Shown here: positions 9,374 through 15,989 of the stretch, in pieces
How the letters are laid out: each line of letters opens with the position of its first letter
Position numbering within the stretch: the first letter of the stretch is position 1
Assembly (NCBI GenBank): GCA_028712175.1
Contig: JAQTQQ010000006.1
Coordinates: 57,226 to 92,421, forward strand
Reading direction: 5' to 3'
DNA from: Candidatus Omnitrophota bacterium
GTDB taxonomy: Bacteria > Omnitrophota > Gorgyraeia > Gygaellales > Profunditerraquicolaceae
DNA length: 35,196 nt
Translations under genes and position numbers: made by a program
The notes under the pieces: model-generated
Told to the model about the DNA's origin: nothing
Databases searched by the model: none
The model's input: the letters and a program-made list of their open reading frames with translations, nothing else

Positions 9374-10801
9374 TTATTCTCCTTTTTTAGACAACCTATC
9401 TATTATTGCCCTGGCTGCTTTTTTCGCCATACCCATAGCCTCAATGACAGTACCCTCTCCTCCGACAATATCCCCTCCGGCAAAAACTTCTTTAATAGAA
9501 CTTTCCATGGTTTCAGGGTCCACGATGACATCTGAATATTTATCGGTTTTTAGTTCCGGAGTGGCATTGATCAGGATCTGATTAGCTTTAAGGCCCACGG
9601 CAATCACGCATAGATCACAATCAAGCTCAAATTCACTTCCCTCTATAATTATGGGCCTTCTTCTGCCCGAACTATCAGGTTCCCCTAATTTAGATCTAAG
9701 ACAGATCAGTTTTTTAACAAACCCCTCTTGGTCGCCGATGAATTCTTTTGGTTGTACCAAAAACTCAAATTTTATTCCTTCTTCCCGGGCATGTTCGATC
9801 TCAAGGCGGCGGGCGGGCATTTCAATTTCGGTCCTGCGGTAGATAACCATAGTATTAAGCGGCAGCCCCTTTATCTTCTGCATGCGCAAGGCAACTCTTG
9901 CGGCATCCATAGCAGTATTGCCGCCGCCAACAACCAAAACATTCTTACCGATATTAACCGGGGTATGGAATTCTGGAAACTTATACGCGGACATAAGATT
10001 CACCCGGGTCAGGAATTCATTCACTGAATAAATATTACAAAGGTTTTCTCCTTTAATCCCGAGGAATGAGGGCACCCCCGCCCCAAGACCGAGGAATACA
10101 GCGCTATAGCCTTGGCTAAACAATTCTTTAATGGTCTTAGCTTTACCAACAAGAAAATTGGTAATGATATTTACCCCTGATTTCTTAAGGTAATCTATTT
10201 CAAAATCTAAGACGTCCCAAGGCAACCTAAACGGCGGAATACCATATCTTAAAACTCCTCCAGTCTTATGTAAGCTCTCAAAGATATCGACCTTTATGCC
10301 TTTACGAGCTAGCTCCCCGGCACAGCATAATCCCGCCGGGCCGCTTCCTACCACCGCTACTTTAAATTTAGAAAATTTTTCTTCTTTTTCTGTCTTAACA
10401 TCCAATTTATTATTTTTACCGTAGTCTCCGACAAAACGTTCCAAAAAATGTATATTAATTGCCTCTTCAGAAGCAAAAGGCGAACCTTTTTTGGTAAGTA
10501 CGCACGCCTTGCGGCATTGATATTCAGCCGGACAGACCCTTCCGCATATAGAGGGAAAATTATTTTTCTCCCTAATCGTAAAATATGCGGCCTTATAATC
10601 TTTTTGCCTGATATGGTAAATAAACTGCTTTATGTCTATGCCTACGGGGCATCCGCTGGAACAAACCGGGTTTTTACACTGCAGGCATCGTGCGGCTTCC
10701 AACAGGGCTTCTTCTTCAGAATACCCTTTGACTACCTCCTGGAAATTACCTACCCTAAGCTGCGCAGGTACTTCTTTGACTTTTACCGGCTCTTTTTTCA
10801 T
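9374..10801 (-). CDS. nfnB: NADH-dependent ferredoxin:NADP+ oxidoreductase, large subunit (NfnB-like)
   Basis: This is a GltD-fold flavoprotein. Paired with the upstream NfnA-like protein it would form the flavin-based bifurcating transhydrogenase that couples NADPH to NADH and reduced ferredoxin. N-terminal cysteines for two [4Fe-4S] clusters are visible (Cys39, 42, 47, 51 and Cys86, 90, 96, 100). The FAD site GSGPAGLCC is near residue 155, and the NADP site GGGNTAMDAA is followed by VIYRRTEIEMPARR. The C-terminal second FAD signature is FAGGDIVGGEGTVIEAMG. The 475-residue length fits NfnB and homotetrameric GltA. The same fold alone can be called glutamate synthase small subunit, but the immediately preceding PyrK-like gene, 3 bp away, favours Nfn. 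A true gltB-gltD pair lies elsewhere in the window. Confidence 0.88.
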   Translation of the reverse strand: MKKEPVKVKEVPAQLRVGNFQEVVKGYSEEEALLEAARCLQCKNPVCSSGCPVGIDIKQFIYHIRQKDYKAAYFTIREKNNFPSICGRVCPAEYQCRKACVLTKKGSPFASEEAINIHFLERFVGDYGKNNKLDVKTEKEEKFSKFKVAVVGSGPAGLCCAGELARKGIKVDIFESLHKTGGVLRYGIPPFRLPWDVLDFEIDYLKKSGVNIITNFLVGKAKTIKELFSQGYSAVFLGLGAGVPSFLGIKGENLCNIYSVNEFLTRVNLMSAYKFPEFHTPVNIGKNVLVVGGGNTAMDAARVALRMQKIKGLPLNTMVIYRRTEIEMPARRLEIEHAREEGIKFEFLVQPKEFIGDQEGFVKKLICLRSKLGEPDSSGRRRPIIIEGSEFELDCDLCVIAVGLKANQILINATPELKTDKYSDVIVDPETMESSIKEVFAGGDIVGGEGTVIEAMGMAKKAARAIIDRLSKKGE

Positions 10802-10804
10802 AAT

Positions 10805-11632
10805 TTAAGGCTTTAGAAGGCGACAAATATGTTTTTCTTGTTCGCTGTAGACCTTGTTTCTTTTTTCAAGTTCATCCCAATCTACGCCGTGGCCGTCAAA
10901 ATCAGGGCCGTCAACACAGCTAAACTTTACCTGCCCGGAAACACTCACCCTACAGCAACCGCACATGCCGGTTGCATCAACCATAAGCGCATTAAGCGAT
11001 ACTAAAGTTTTGGTATTATATTCCTTACTCGCCGCCGCCACCCTTTTCATCATGGGGATCGGGCCGACTGAATAAATCAAATCGTATTTTTCTTTACTTA
11101 AAAGCTCGCCTAACATATCGGTAGTAAACCCTTTTTTACCGGCAGAGCCGTCATCGGTCATAATATAAATCTGATCGGATGTTTCTCTAAGTTCGGCTTC
11201 TAAAATAAGCAGGTCCTTATTCCGCGAGCCTAAAATAGTAGTAATCTCGTTACCTGCTTCTTTCAGTGCGCGGGCAACCGGGAGAATTTCGGCTATCCCT
11301 ACTCCGCCTCCTACTAAAATTACTTTTCCAAATTTTTTTACTTCTGTAGGATGCCCTAACGGGCCAACTAAAGAATAGAGGGATTCTCCGGGGCTTAATT
11401 TGCCCAGACTTTTGGTAGTAAAACCTGCTTCTTGAAAAATCAAGCTCACTATTCCTGTCTTCTTATCCGCATTAACCAAAGTTAAAGGAATGCGTTCACC
11501 CTCATGGCTTACCATTAACATTACAAACTGGCCCGGCATTGCCTTAGAAGCAATATCAGCGGATACGATATCTAATTGCGTGATCCTTACGCCTCCTACA
11601 TCATTAATAATTTTCTTATTGACTATTTTCAT
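10805..11632 (-). CDS. nfnA: NADH-dependent ferredoxin:NADP+ oxidoreductase, small subunit (NfnA-like)
   Basis: This 275-residue protein has a ferredoxin-reductase-like FAD domain (GQFVMLMVSHEGERIPLTL, residues about 34-55), an NAD-binding domain (VILVGGGVGIAEILPVARAL) and a C-terminal [2Fe-2S] cysteine set (MCGCCRVSVSGQ and FSCVDGPDFDG). This is the layout of NfnA (NfnS), sulfide dehydrogenase beta and PyrK. PyrK is unlikely because no pyrD is adjacent and nfnB follows. In Nfn this subunit binds NAD(H) and passes electrons to the bifurcating FAD of NfnB. It is the first gene of the nfnA-nfnB-gdhA operon, behind a strong promoter and a leader with two hairpins. No good Shine-Dalgarno is seen before the ATG. 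Confidence 0.88.
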   Translation of the reverse strand: MKIVNKKIINDVGGVRITQLDIVSADIASKAMPGQFVMLMVSHEGERIPLTLVNADKKTGIVSLIFQEAGFTTKSLGKLSPGESLYSLVGPLGHPTEVKKFGKVILVGGGVGIAEILPVARALKEAGNEITTILGSRNKDLLILEAELRETSDQIYIMTDDGSAGKKGFTTDMLGELLSKEKYDLIYSVGPIPMMKRVAAASKEYNTKTLVSLNALMVDATGMCGCCRVSVSGQVKFSCVDGPDFDGHGVDWDELEKRNKVYSEQEKHICRLLKP

Positions 11633-11641
11633 ATCTGGCTT

Positions 11642-11658
11642 TGCCTAATTCTTAGGCA
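11642..11658 (-). promoter_or_regulatory. Small hairpin just before nfnA start
   Basis: A perfect 7-bp stem (TGCCTAA/TTAGGCA) with a 3-nt loop ends about 10 nt before the nfnA start codon at 11632. It sits where ribosomes would load, so it could influence translation; that is inference. Confidence 0.4.
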
Positions 11659-11673
11659 TAAAAATAGAAAAAA

Positions 11674-11701
11674 AGACGGCCGAAAGAATTTCCGGACGTC
11701 T
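11674..11701 (-). terminator. Terminator-like hairpin in the nfnA leader (possible attenuator)
   Basis: In the minus-strand RNA, AGACGuCCG pairs with CGGcCGUCU (one mismatch), and a run of eight U and then CUAUUUUU follows. It is a good intrinsic terminator, but it lies downstream of the predicted promoter at 11755-11727, within the nfnA leader. It may therefore act as an attenuator as well as ending read-through from hydF. Confidence 0.65.
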
Positions 11702-11726
11702 CTGTCCTTGTTTAGCGAACTTTCGT

Positions 11727-11755
11727 ATAATATTACTAAATACTATAGTTGTCAA
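11727..11755 (-). promoter_or_regulatory. Sigma-70-type promoter for nfnA-nfnB-gdhA
   Basis: On the minus strand, TTGACA (11755-11750), a 17-bp spacer and TATTAT (11732-11727) give a near-consensus promoter. The predicted start is about 11720, making a leader of roughly 88 nt that contains both hairpins (11674-11701 and 11642-11658). Confidence 0.75.
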
Positions 11756-11762
11756 GTCCAAT

Positions 11763-11870
11763 TTAGCTCTTAGCTCTTAGCTCTTAGCTCTTAGCTCTTA
11801 GCAAAACCATTTCATACTACCTTATTAGATATGATTTTCTACGACCTACGAGCTAAAACCTACGAGCTAA
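11763..11870. repeat. Heptamer inverted-repeat element, copy 3 (behind hydF)
   Basis: The left arm at 11763-11801 is a perfect TTAGCTC tandem array (5.57 units, one more than in copy 2). The right arm at 11839-11870 is the 32-bp degenerate inverse array (ctacgac, ctacgag, ctaaaac, ctacgag, ctaa). The 37-nt spacer differs in sequence from that of copy 2. The right arm ends one base from the hydF stop codon. The difference in unit number between copies indicates slippage or expansion. Confidence 0.85.
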
Positions 11871-11871
11871 T

Positions 11872-13086
11872 TTAAATATCTAATTCCACCAACCCATCCT
11901 TAAAAGGAGCGATTACCCGCTCTAAAATTCCCGAAAGATAGGCCATTAATATCCCATAGTTAGTGATTGGAACCCCTGCCGCTTTGGCTTTTTCAATGCG
12001 GTGCATAACCTCTCTGCGGTTAACCATGCAGCCACCGCAAGAAATAATCAATTTATAGCGGCCTAGCTCCTCAGGAAAATCCCCTCCGGCGGTAACTTCA
12101 TAATGAAGGTCTTTTTTAGTATAATCCAGGAGCCAAGTGGGAATCTTTGTGCGGCCGATATCTTCAGGCTGCACATGATGCGTACAGGCTTCGGCGACCA
12201 AGATTTCGTCGCCATCCTTTAGGCTCTCTAAAGCATAAACTCCTTTAATATAAACATTTAGGTCTCCTTTATGCCGGGCAAAAACAGTTGAGAAAGACGT
12301 TAAGGGCATATCGGAAGGCAGCATATCGCGCACACTCTCAAAAACCTGAGAGTCAGTAATTACAAGGCGTGGCCTGGCTTTTAACGCCTTAAGGGAATCT
12401 AATAGTTCGGTTTCCTTTGTAACCATGGCCACGGCATTATTATCCAGGCAATCGCGCATGACTTGCACCTGCGGCAAGATAAGCCTGCCTTGCGGCATGG
12501 CGCTATCAATTGGACAAACTAAAACTATCACATCCTTAGGCTTAATTATATCCCCAACTAGCGGGATAGGCGACCAGTGACCGGGCGCCAAAGCCATAAT
12601 CTTTTGCTTAAGCTCATCAATACCCTGGTTAGTTTTGGCGCTCACCAGAATATATGGCAGCTTATTCTCTTCTAAACACTTCTGCGCAAGACAGGCGGAT
12701 AAATCGCATTTATTAACAACAAATAAAAACGGGAGTTTCTTATTTCTAAAAGTATTGACCAATTCCTCTTCAAAATTATCAATTTTAGTATCACAAGAAA
12801 CAACGATTAAGCCGATATCGGTTTTTCTTAAAACTACCAAAGTGCGCTTAACCCGCTCATCACCCAAGAGCCCTGCATCATCGATGCCCGCGGTATCAAT
12901 TAGCATACAAGGCCCAATAGGTAAAATCTCCATTGGTTTATACACTGGATCCGTGGTCGTCCCGGCAACAGCAGAAACAATCGCCGTATCCTGGGCCGTA
13001 ATTGCATTAATCAAACTTGATTTCCCCGTATTTCTTTTTCCAAATATTCCGATATGCAGCCTGTTGCTTGCAGGTGTTTTATACAT
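11872..13086 (-). CDS. hydF: [FeFe] hydrogenase maturation GTPase HydF
   Basis: HydF is the scaffold GTPase on which the di-iron subcluster is assembled before transfer to apo-hydrogenase. The N-terminal GTPase domain has the P-loop GKRNTGKS (16-23), switch threonines AGTTTDP, DTAGI and the NKCD guanine motif. The C-terminal cluster domain has EACTHHVQPEDIG and, about 50 residues later, ISCGGCMVNRRE. The family motif here is usually HCxxC; the His before the cysteine pair is Ser in this protein, while the three cysteines and the upstream CxH are kept. The 404-residue length is normal. The gene overlaps hydE by 8 bp and is last in the TM1266-hydG-hydE-hydF unit. Confidence 0.96.
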   Translation of the reverse strand: MYKTPASNRLHIGIFGKRNTGKSSLINAITAQDTAIVSAVAGTTTDPVYKPMEILPIGPCMLIDTAGIDDAGLLGDERVKRTLVVLRKTDIGLIVVSCDTKIDNFEEELVNTFRNKKLPFLFVVNKCDLSACLAQKCLEENKLPYILVSAKTNQGIDELKQKIMALAPGHWSPIPLVGDIIKPKDVIVLVCPIDSAMPQGRLILPQVQVMRDCLDNNAVAMVTKETELLDSLKALKARPRLVITDSQVFESVRDMLPSDMPLTSFSTVFARHKGDLNVYIKGVYALESLKDGDEILVAEACTHHVQPEDIGRTKIPTWLLDYTKKDLHYEVTAGGDFPEELGRYKLIISCGGCMVNRREVMHRIEKAKAAGVPITNYGILMAYLSGILERVIAPFKDGLVELDI

Positions 13087-14149
13087 TAGCGCTTACCTTT
13101 CTTTCTTTTAAAGAATCACCCCTTGAGTAATCAATAAACCTTCCGATCTCTTTTGCCATATTGTCCATACAAAAGCTGCATCTACCTACCGGCTCATCAA
13201 CGCATCTTTTCCCCGGATATATTTCATAAAGCTTCCTATATGGCTGCGGGGTAAAATTCGGCATCAAAACATTTGCCCCGCATTTTAAACCGTCAAACCT
13301 GTAATCCTTATCCATACTTCCAAGGGCAGTTGTCGCCGGGATATGCGCATTTTTCGTTACTATGCGGGTAAGCGCGATTGCCTTTAAACAAAGATTAACC
13401 TCGCCTTTTTGCCTATTGGCAAACGCGGTATCCTGATGCGGAATAAACGGCCCTATACCGATCATATCAAAATCACCGCGTTTAAAGAATATAATATCCT
13501 GTGCTATCATTTTCAAGGTTTGGCCGGGTAAACCTATAATATTACCCGAACCCAGCTGGTAGCCTAAGGCCCTAAGGTAATTAAGGCATTTTATTCTATT
13601 ATCTAAACTCATGCCGCTATGGACCGATTCATAAAGCTCTTTATCAAAGGTCTCTATCTTAAGCAGATACCGATCGGCTCCGGCTTGGCGCCAAACCCCA
13701 TATTCATCCATACTCTTCTCGCCCAAGGAAAGAGTAACCGCCATATCAAATTTAGATTTGATTTTTGAAATAATATCTTTAAACCACAAGGCATCCAAGC
13801 TGTCATCTTGGCCGGATTGCAAAACCAGCGTTTTAATCCTGCAAGACGCCAGATACTCAACTGCTTTAAACAACTCATCTTCGCTCATGCGATAACGTTT
13901 AAGCTTATGGTTGCTTTTGTGCAATCCGCAATAGAAACATTCCCGGCTACAATAACTGGAGAACTCGATTATCCCCCGCAAAAGAATCCCATCCCCGCAA
14001 AACTCTTTCCGGACAGTATCGGCAAAAGAAAACAAAACATTTAACTGCTTGGGGTCATTTAAAGACAACACCTGTTCTAAATCTTTTAACTCGGGCAGCC
14101 GAGCGGTATAAATTCTGTTTAAAAGTTTACTCAAATTAAACATATTCAT
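13079..14149 (-). CDS. hydE: [FeFe] hydrogenase maturation radical SAM protein HydE
   Basis: HydE is a radical SAM enzyme that acts in building the azadithiolate-bridged di-iron unit. The CxxxCxxC motif is at Cys67, Cys71 and Cys74 (YCSRECFYCGLHKSN). It is followed by the HydE-typical LQSGQDD, GLPGQT and GIGPFIPHQDT stretches and a C-terminal PNFTPQPYRKLYEIYPGK. The 356-residue length is typical. The gene overlaps hydG by 14 bp at its start and hydF by 8 bp at its end, which implies translational coupling of the three maturases. Confidence 0.96.
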   Translation of the reverse strand: MNMFNLSKLLNRIYTARLPELKDLEQVLSLNDPKQLNVLFSFADTVRKEFCGDGILLRGIIEFSSYCSRECFYCGLHKSNHKLKRYRMSEDELFKAVEYLASCRIKTLVLQSGQDDSLDALWFKDIISKIKSKFDMAVTLSLGEKSMDEYGVWRQAGADRYLLKIETFDKELYESVHSGMSLDNRIKCLNYLRALGYQLGSGNIIGLPGQTLKMIAQDIIFFKRGDFDMIGIGPFIPHQDTAFANRQKGEVNLCLKAIALTRIVTKNAHIPATTALGSMDKDYRFDGLKCGANVLMPNFTPQPYRKLYEIYPGKRCVDEPVGRCSFCMDNMAKEIGRFIDYSRGDSLKERKVSANV

Positions 14150-15524
14150 CCCTTATCCCGGAATCGACATGCGCAAAGAATAATTTTAGCCTCTTTTGGT
14201 CAGGCGCATCCAGCTGCTTAAAATAACGCGCAATCATTTTATAGCCTTCCTCTTTGACCTTAAAAGAAGCAAAATCATCAAGATACTCCTTAAGCGTTAC
14301 CAGCGCATTCATACTGCATTTACCTTTGATTGTTCCGGGTTTAGCCAACCGCATAAAAACCTCGCCAGTTCTTTCCATGCGGTAACATGCAGCGCAAAAG
14401 CTAGGAATATAATCATGGGCGATCAAGCTGCCGACAACCTGGTCTAAACTGCGGTGGTCGCCGAGAGAAAATTGCCCCCCTGCTTTTTTTGCGTCTTCGG
14501 CGCAATATCCTCCGGGAGATGTACTTGATTCAGCGCTGATCTGGGAGACGCCTAAGCTTAAAAGCAAATCCCGCATTTCGGCAGTCTCACGCGTAGACAT
14601 AATTATCCCGGTATACGGCACAGATAGCCTCAAAACCGCAACTATCTTTTTAAACTCCTCGTCTGATATTTTATACGGCGGATTAAAAGACAACTCTGCG
14701 CCCTCTGCCGGCTCAATGCGCGGAACAGAAATAGTATGCGGGCCCACCTTAAACTTTTCTTCCATATGCTCAACATGGCTAAGCAGGCCTAAAGTTTCAA
14801 ACTTATAATCATACAAACCATAAAGCGCCCCTATTCCGATATCATCTATTCCTGCCAAAAAAGCGCGGTCAACCGCCTCGATCCTGTTATCAGGATCGCT
14901 TTTCGGCCCTTTTGGATGCATCTGGAGATAAGTGGCCTGATGATAGGTCTCCTGAAATATCTGGTAAGTACCGATACCGGAATTTTTAAGTTTTTTAAAC
15001 TCTTCAACATTAAGCGGAGCGCAATTTACATTTACCCTTTTTACTTTATTTTTTCCTACCTCTGCCTCATAAATAGAGTTAACCGCATCAACATAATAAT
15101 CAATATTTGTTTGGCCCAGAGGAGCTTCTTCACCGCAGACCATAAGTATCCTTTTATGCCCCCGGCGCAACAACCATTCAGTCTGCGCCTTGATTTCAGA
15201 AACAGTTAAAGCCTTACGCTTAATCAGCCGGTTATCGGATTTGAATGCGCAATACAAACAGGCATTGGCACAAAGATTGCTGATATAAAGCGGAGCAAAA
15301 AGTACAACCCTTCTTCCGTATATTGCATCTTTGACAAAACTTGCCGCGGCAAATATTTTTTTGATATATTCGGGGTCCGTAACCATAAGTAAAGCCGCAG
15401 ATTCAGCTAAGCTTAAACGTTTAAGGGATTTTGCCTTATCCAGGATTATATCCAAAGCCTGGCTGTCAGCTTTAGCCGTATCCACTAATAAATTATTTAT
15501 CTTCTCTTCATTTATATATATCAT
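14136..15524 (-). CDS. hydG: [FeFe] hydrogenase maturation radical SAM tyrosine lyase HydG
   Basis: HydG cleaves tyrosine to give p-cresol and the CO and CN ligands of the H-cluster. The radical SAM cysteines are Cys85, 89 and 92 (NLCANACLYCAF). The C-terminal auxiliary cluster motif CxxCx22C, which distinguishes HydG from ThiH, is present as CAACYRMERTGEV through KGKCSMNAL with exactly 22 residues between the second and third cysteines. The 462-residue length fits. The gene follows the TM1266-family gene by 26 bp and overlaps hydE. ThiH was considered and set aside because of the CxxCx22C motif and the neighbours. Confidence 0.97.
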   Translation of the reverse strand: MIYINEEKINNLLVDTAKADSQALDIILDKAKSLKRLSLAESAALLMVTDPEYIKKIFAAASFVKDAIYGRRVVLFAPLYISNLCANACLYCAFKSDNRLIKRKALTVSEIKAQTEWLLRRGHKRILMVCGEEAPLGQTNIDYYVDAVNSIYEAEVGKNKVKRVNVNCAPLNVEEFKKLKNSGIGTYQIFQETYHQATYLQMHPKGPKSDPDNRIEAVDRAFLAGIDDIGIGALYGLYDYKFETLGLLSHVEHMEEKFKVGPHTISVPRIEPAEGAELSFNPPYKISDEEFKKIVAVLRLSVPYTGIIMSTRETAEMRDLLLSLGVSQISAESSTSPGGYCAEDAKKAGGQFSLGDHRSLDQVVGSLIAHDYIPSFCAACYRMERTGEVFMRLAKPGTIKGKCSMNALVTLKEYLDDFASFKVKEEGYKMIARYFKQLDAPDQKRLKLFFAHVDSGIRDEYV

Positions 15525-15550
15525 TTTAACTTTCTTAAGCTTGTTCTTGC

Positions 15551-15802
15551 TTATTCTGCCTTGCTTAAGCCGGATTTTACCGAAACCCCTGTAATTTTTC
15601 CGAGCTTTCCGGTTAATGCCCCTAATTCATCGGTCGAGGCATTGACGATCAGCACAATTACGCTTAATTCTCTTTTTATATGAGGAATTCCCATGCGCCC
15701 AACAATCAATTCGCCGAATTCGGTTAATATATTATTAACTAGCGGCGCAGTTTTTTTACGGTTATGAACGATCACCCCCACAAAACCTAAACGTTTTTCC
15801 AT
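15551..15802 (-). CDS. TM1266-family iron-only hydrogenase system regulator
   Basis: This 83-residue ACT-like protein begins EKRLGFVGVIVHNR, contains GRMGIPH and IVLIVNAST and ends GKLGKITGVSVKSG. This is the pattern of the small TM1266 family found beside [FeFe] hydrogenase maturase genes and of the NikR C-terminal-like fold. A metal or small-ligand sensing role is proposed for the family but is not established. It has a very strong Shine-Dalgarno (AAGGAGG, 4 nt before the ATG) and is the first gene before hydG-hydE-hydF, behind a leader with two hairpins. Confidence 0.85.
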   Translation of the reverse strand: MEKRLGFVGVIVHNRKKTAPLVNNILTEFGELIVGRMGIPHIKRELSVIVLIVNASTDELGALTGKLGKITGVSVKSGLSKAE

Positions 15803-15824
15803 ACAGCCTCCTTATTTAGCAATG

Positions 15825-15854
15825 CACCCCGCGCTAATCTGTATTGCGCGGGTG
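15825..15854 (-). promoter_or_regulatory. GC-rich hairpin before the TM1266-family gene
   Basis: The arms CACCC-GCGC and GCGCGGGGTG (nine pairs with one bulged base) enclose an 11-nt loop. No U tract follows in the minus-strand RNA, and the strong ribosome site lies about 10 nt downstream. It may be a regulatory structure or an mRNA stability element. Confidence 0.45.
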
Positions 15855-15868
15855 TACTCCTGGTAGCG

Positions 15869-15919
15869 AAAAAAATCCCAGCCTCATTACCCACATAATC
15901 CTGCAGAGAGGTTGGGATT
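15869..15919 (-). terminator. Terminator-like hairpin between hndD and the TM1266-family gene
   Basis: In the minus-strand RNA, AAUCCCAACCUC (15919-15908) pairs with GAGGCUGGGAUU (15885-15874) over 12 bp with one mismatch and is followed by a run of U. It lies 70 bp behind the hydrogenase large-subunit stop and could end that operon. It also overlaps the small ORF at 15887-15922, so it could be an intercistronic attenuator before the maturase genes. Confidence 0.75.
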
Positions 15920-15922
15920 CAT
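15887..15922 (-). CDS. Possible 11-residue leader peptide
   Basis: An ATG preceded by GGGAGG with an 8-nt gap opens a short frame, MNPNLSAGLCG, that stops within the loop of the terminator-like hairpin at 15869-15919. Codons 2 to 5 form the 5' arm of that stem, so a translating ribosome would keep the terminator from folding. It could be chance: no clear promoter is seen between the hydrogenase stop and this ORF, and the peptide has no run of one amino acid. Confidence 0.3.
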   Translation of the reverse strand: MNPNLSAGLCG

Positions 15923-15948
15923 TGTTTTATCCTCCCTTGGGTATAGAG

Positions 15949-15958
15949 TCATTAATGA
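15949..15958. promoter_or_regulatory. 10-bp perfect palindrome, possible operator
   Basis: TCATTAATGA is a perfect palindrome in the gap between the hydrogenase large subunit and the TM1266-family gene, about 27 bp upstream of the possible leader ORF. No matching second copy was noticed in the window, so this is only a weak operator candidate. Confidence 0.2.
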
Positions 15959-15989
15959 TCCTTACCGCAGGATTCCTATTGTAATTTAT

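Noticed and set aside
10805-11632. PyrK, the dihydroorotate dehydrogenase electron-transfer subunit
   Set aside because: The fold fits, but no pyrD is adjacent and an NfnB-like gene follows 3 bp away, so NfnA is the better reading.
11763-11870. CRISPR array
   Set aside because: The units are contiguous 7-bp heptamers without spacers, and no cas genes are near.
12635-13111. 158-codon open frame on the plus strand
   Set aside because: Antisense to the hydF GTPase domain, with low-complexity Ser/Lys-rich translation and no family resemblance.
14136-15524. ThiH tyrosine lyase
   Set aside because: The C-terminal CxxCx22C cluster motif and neighbouring hydE and hydF identify HydG.
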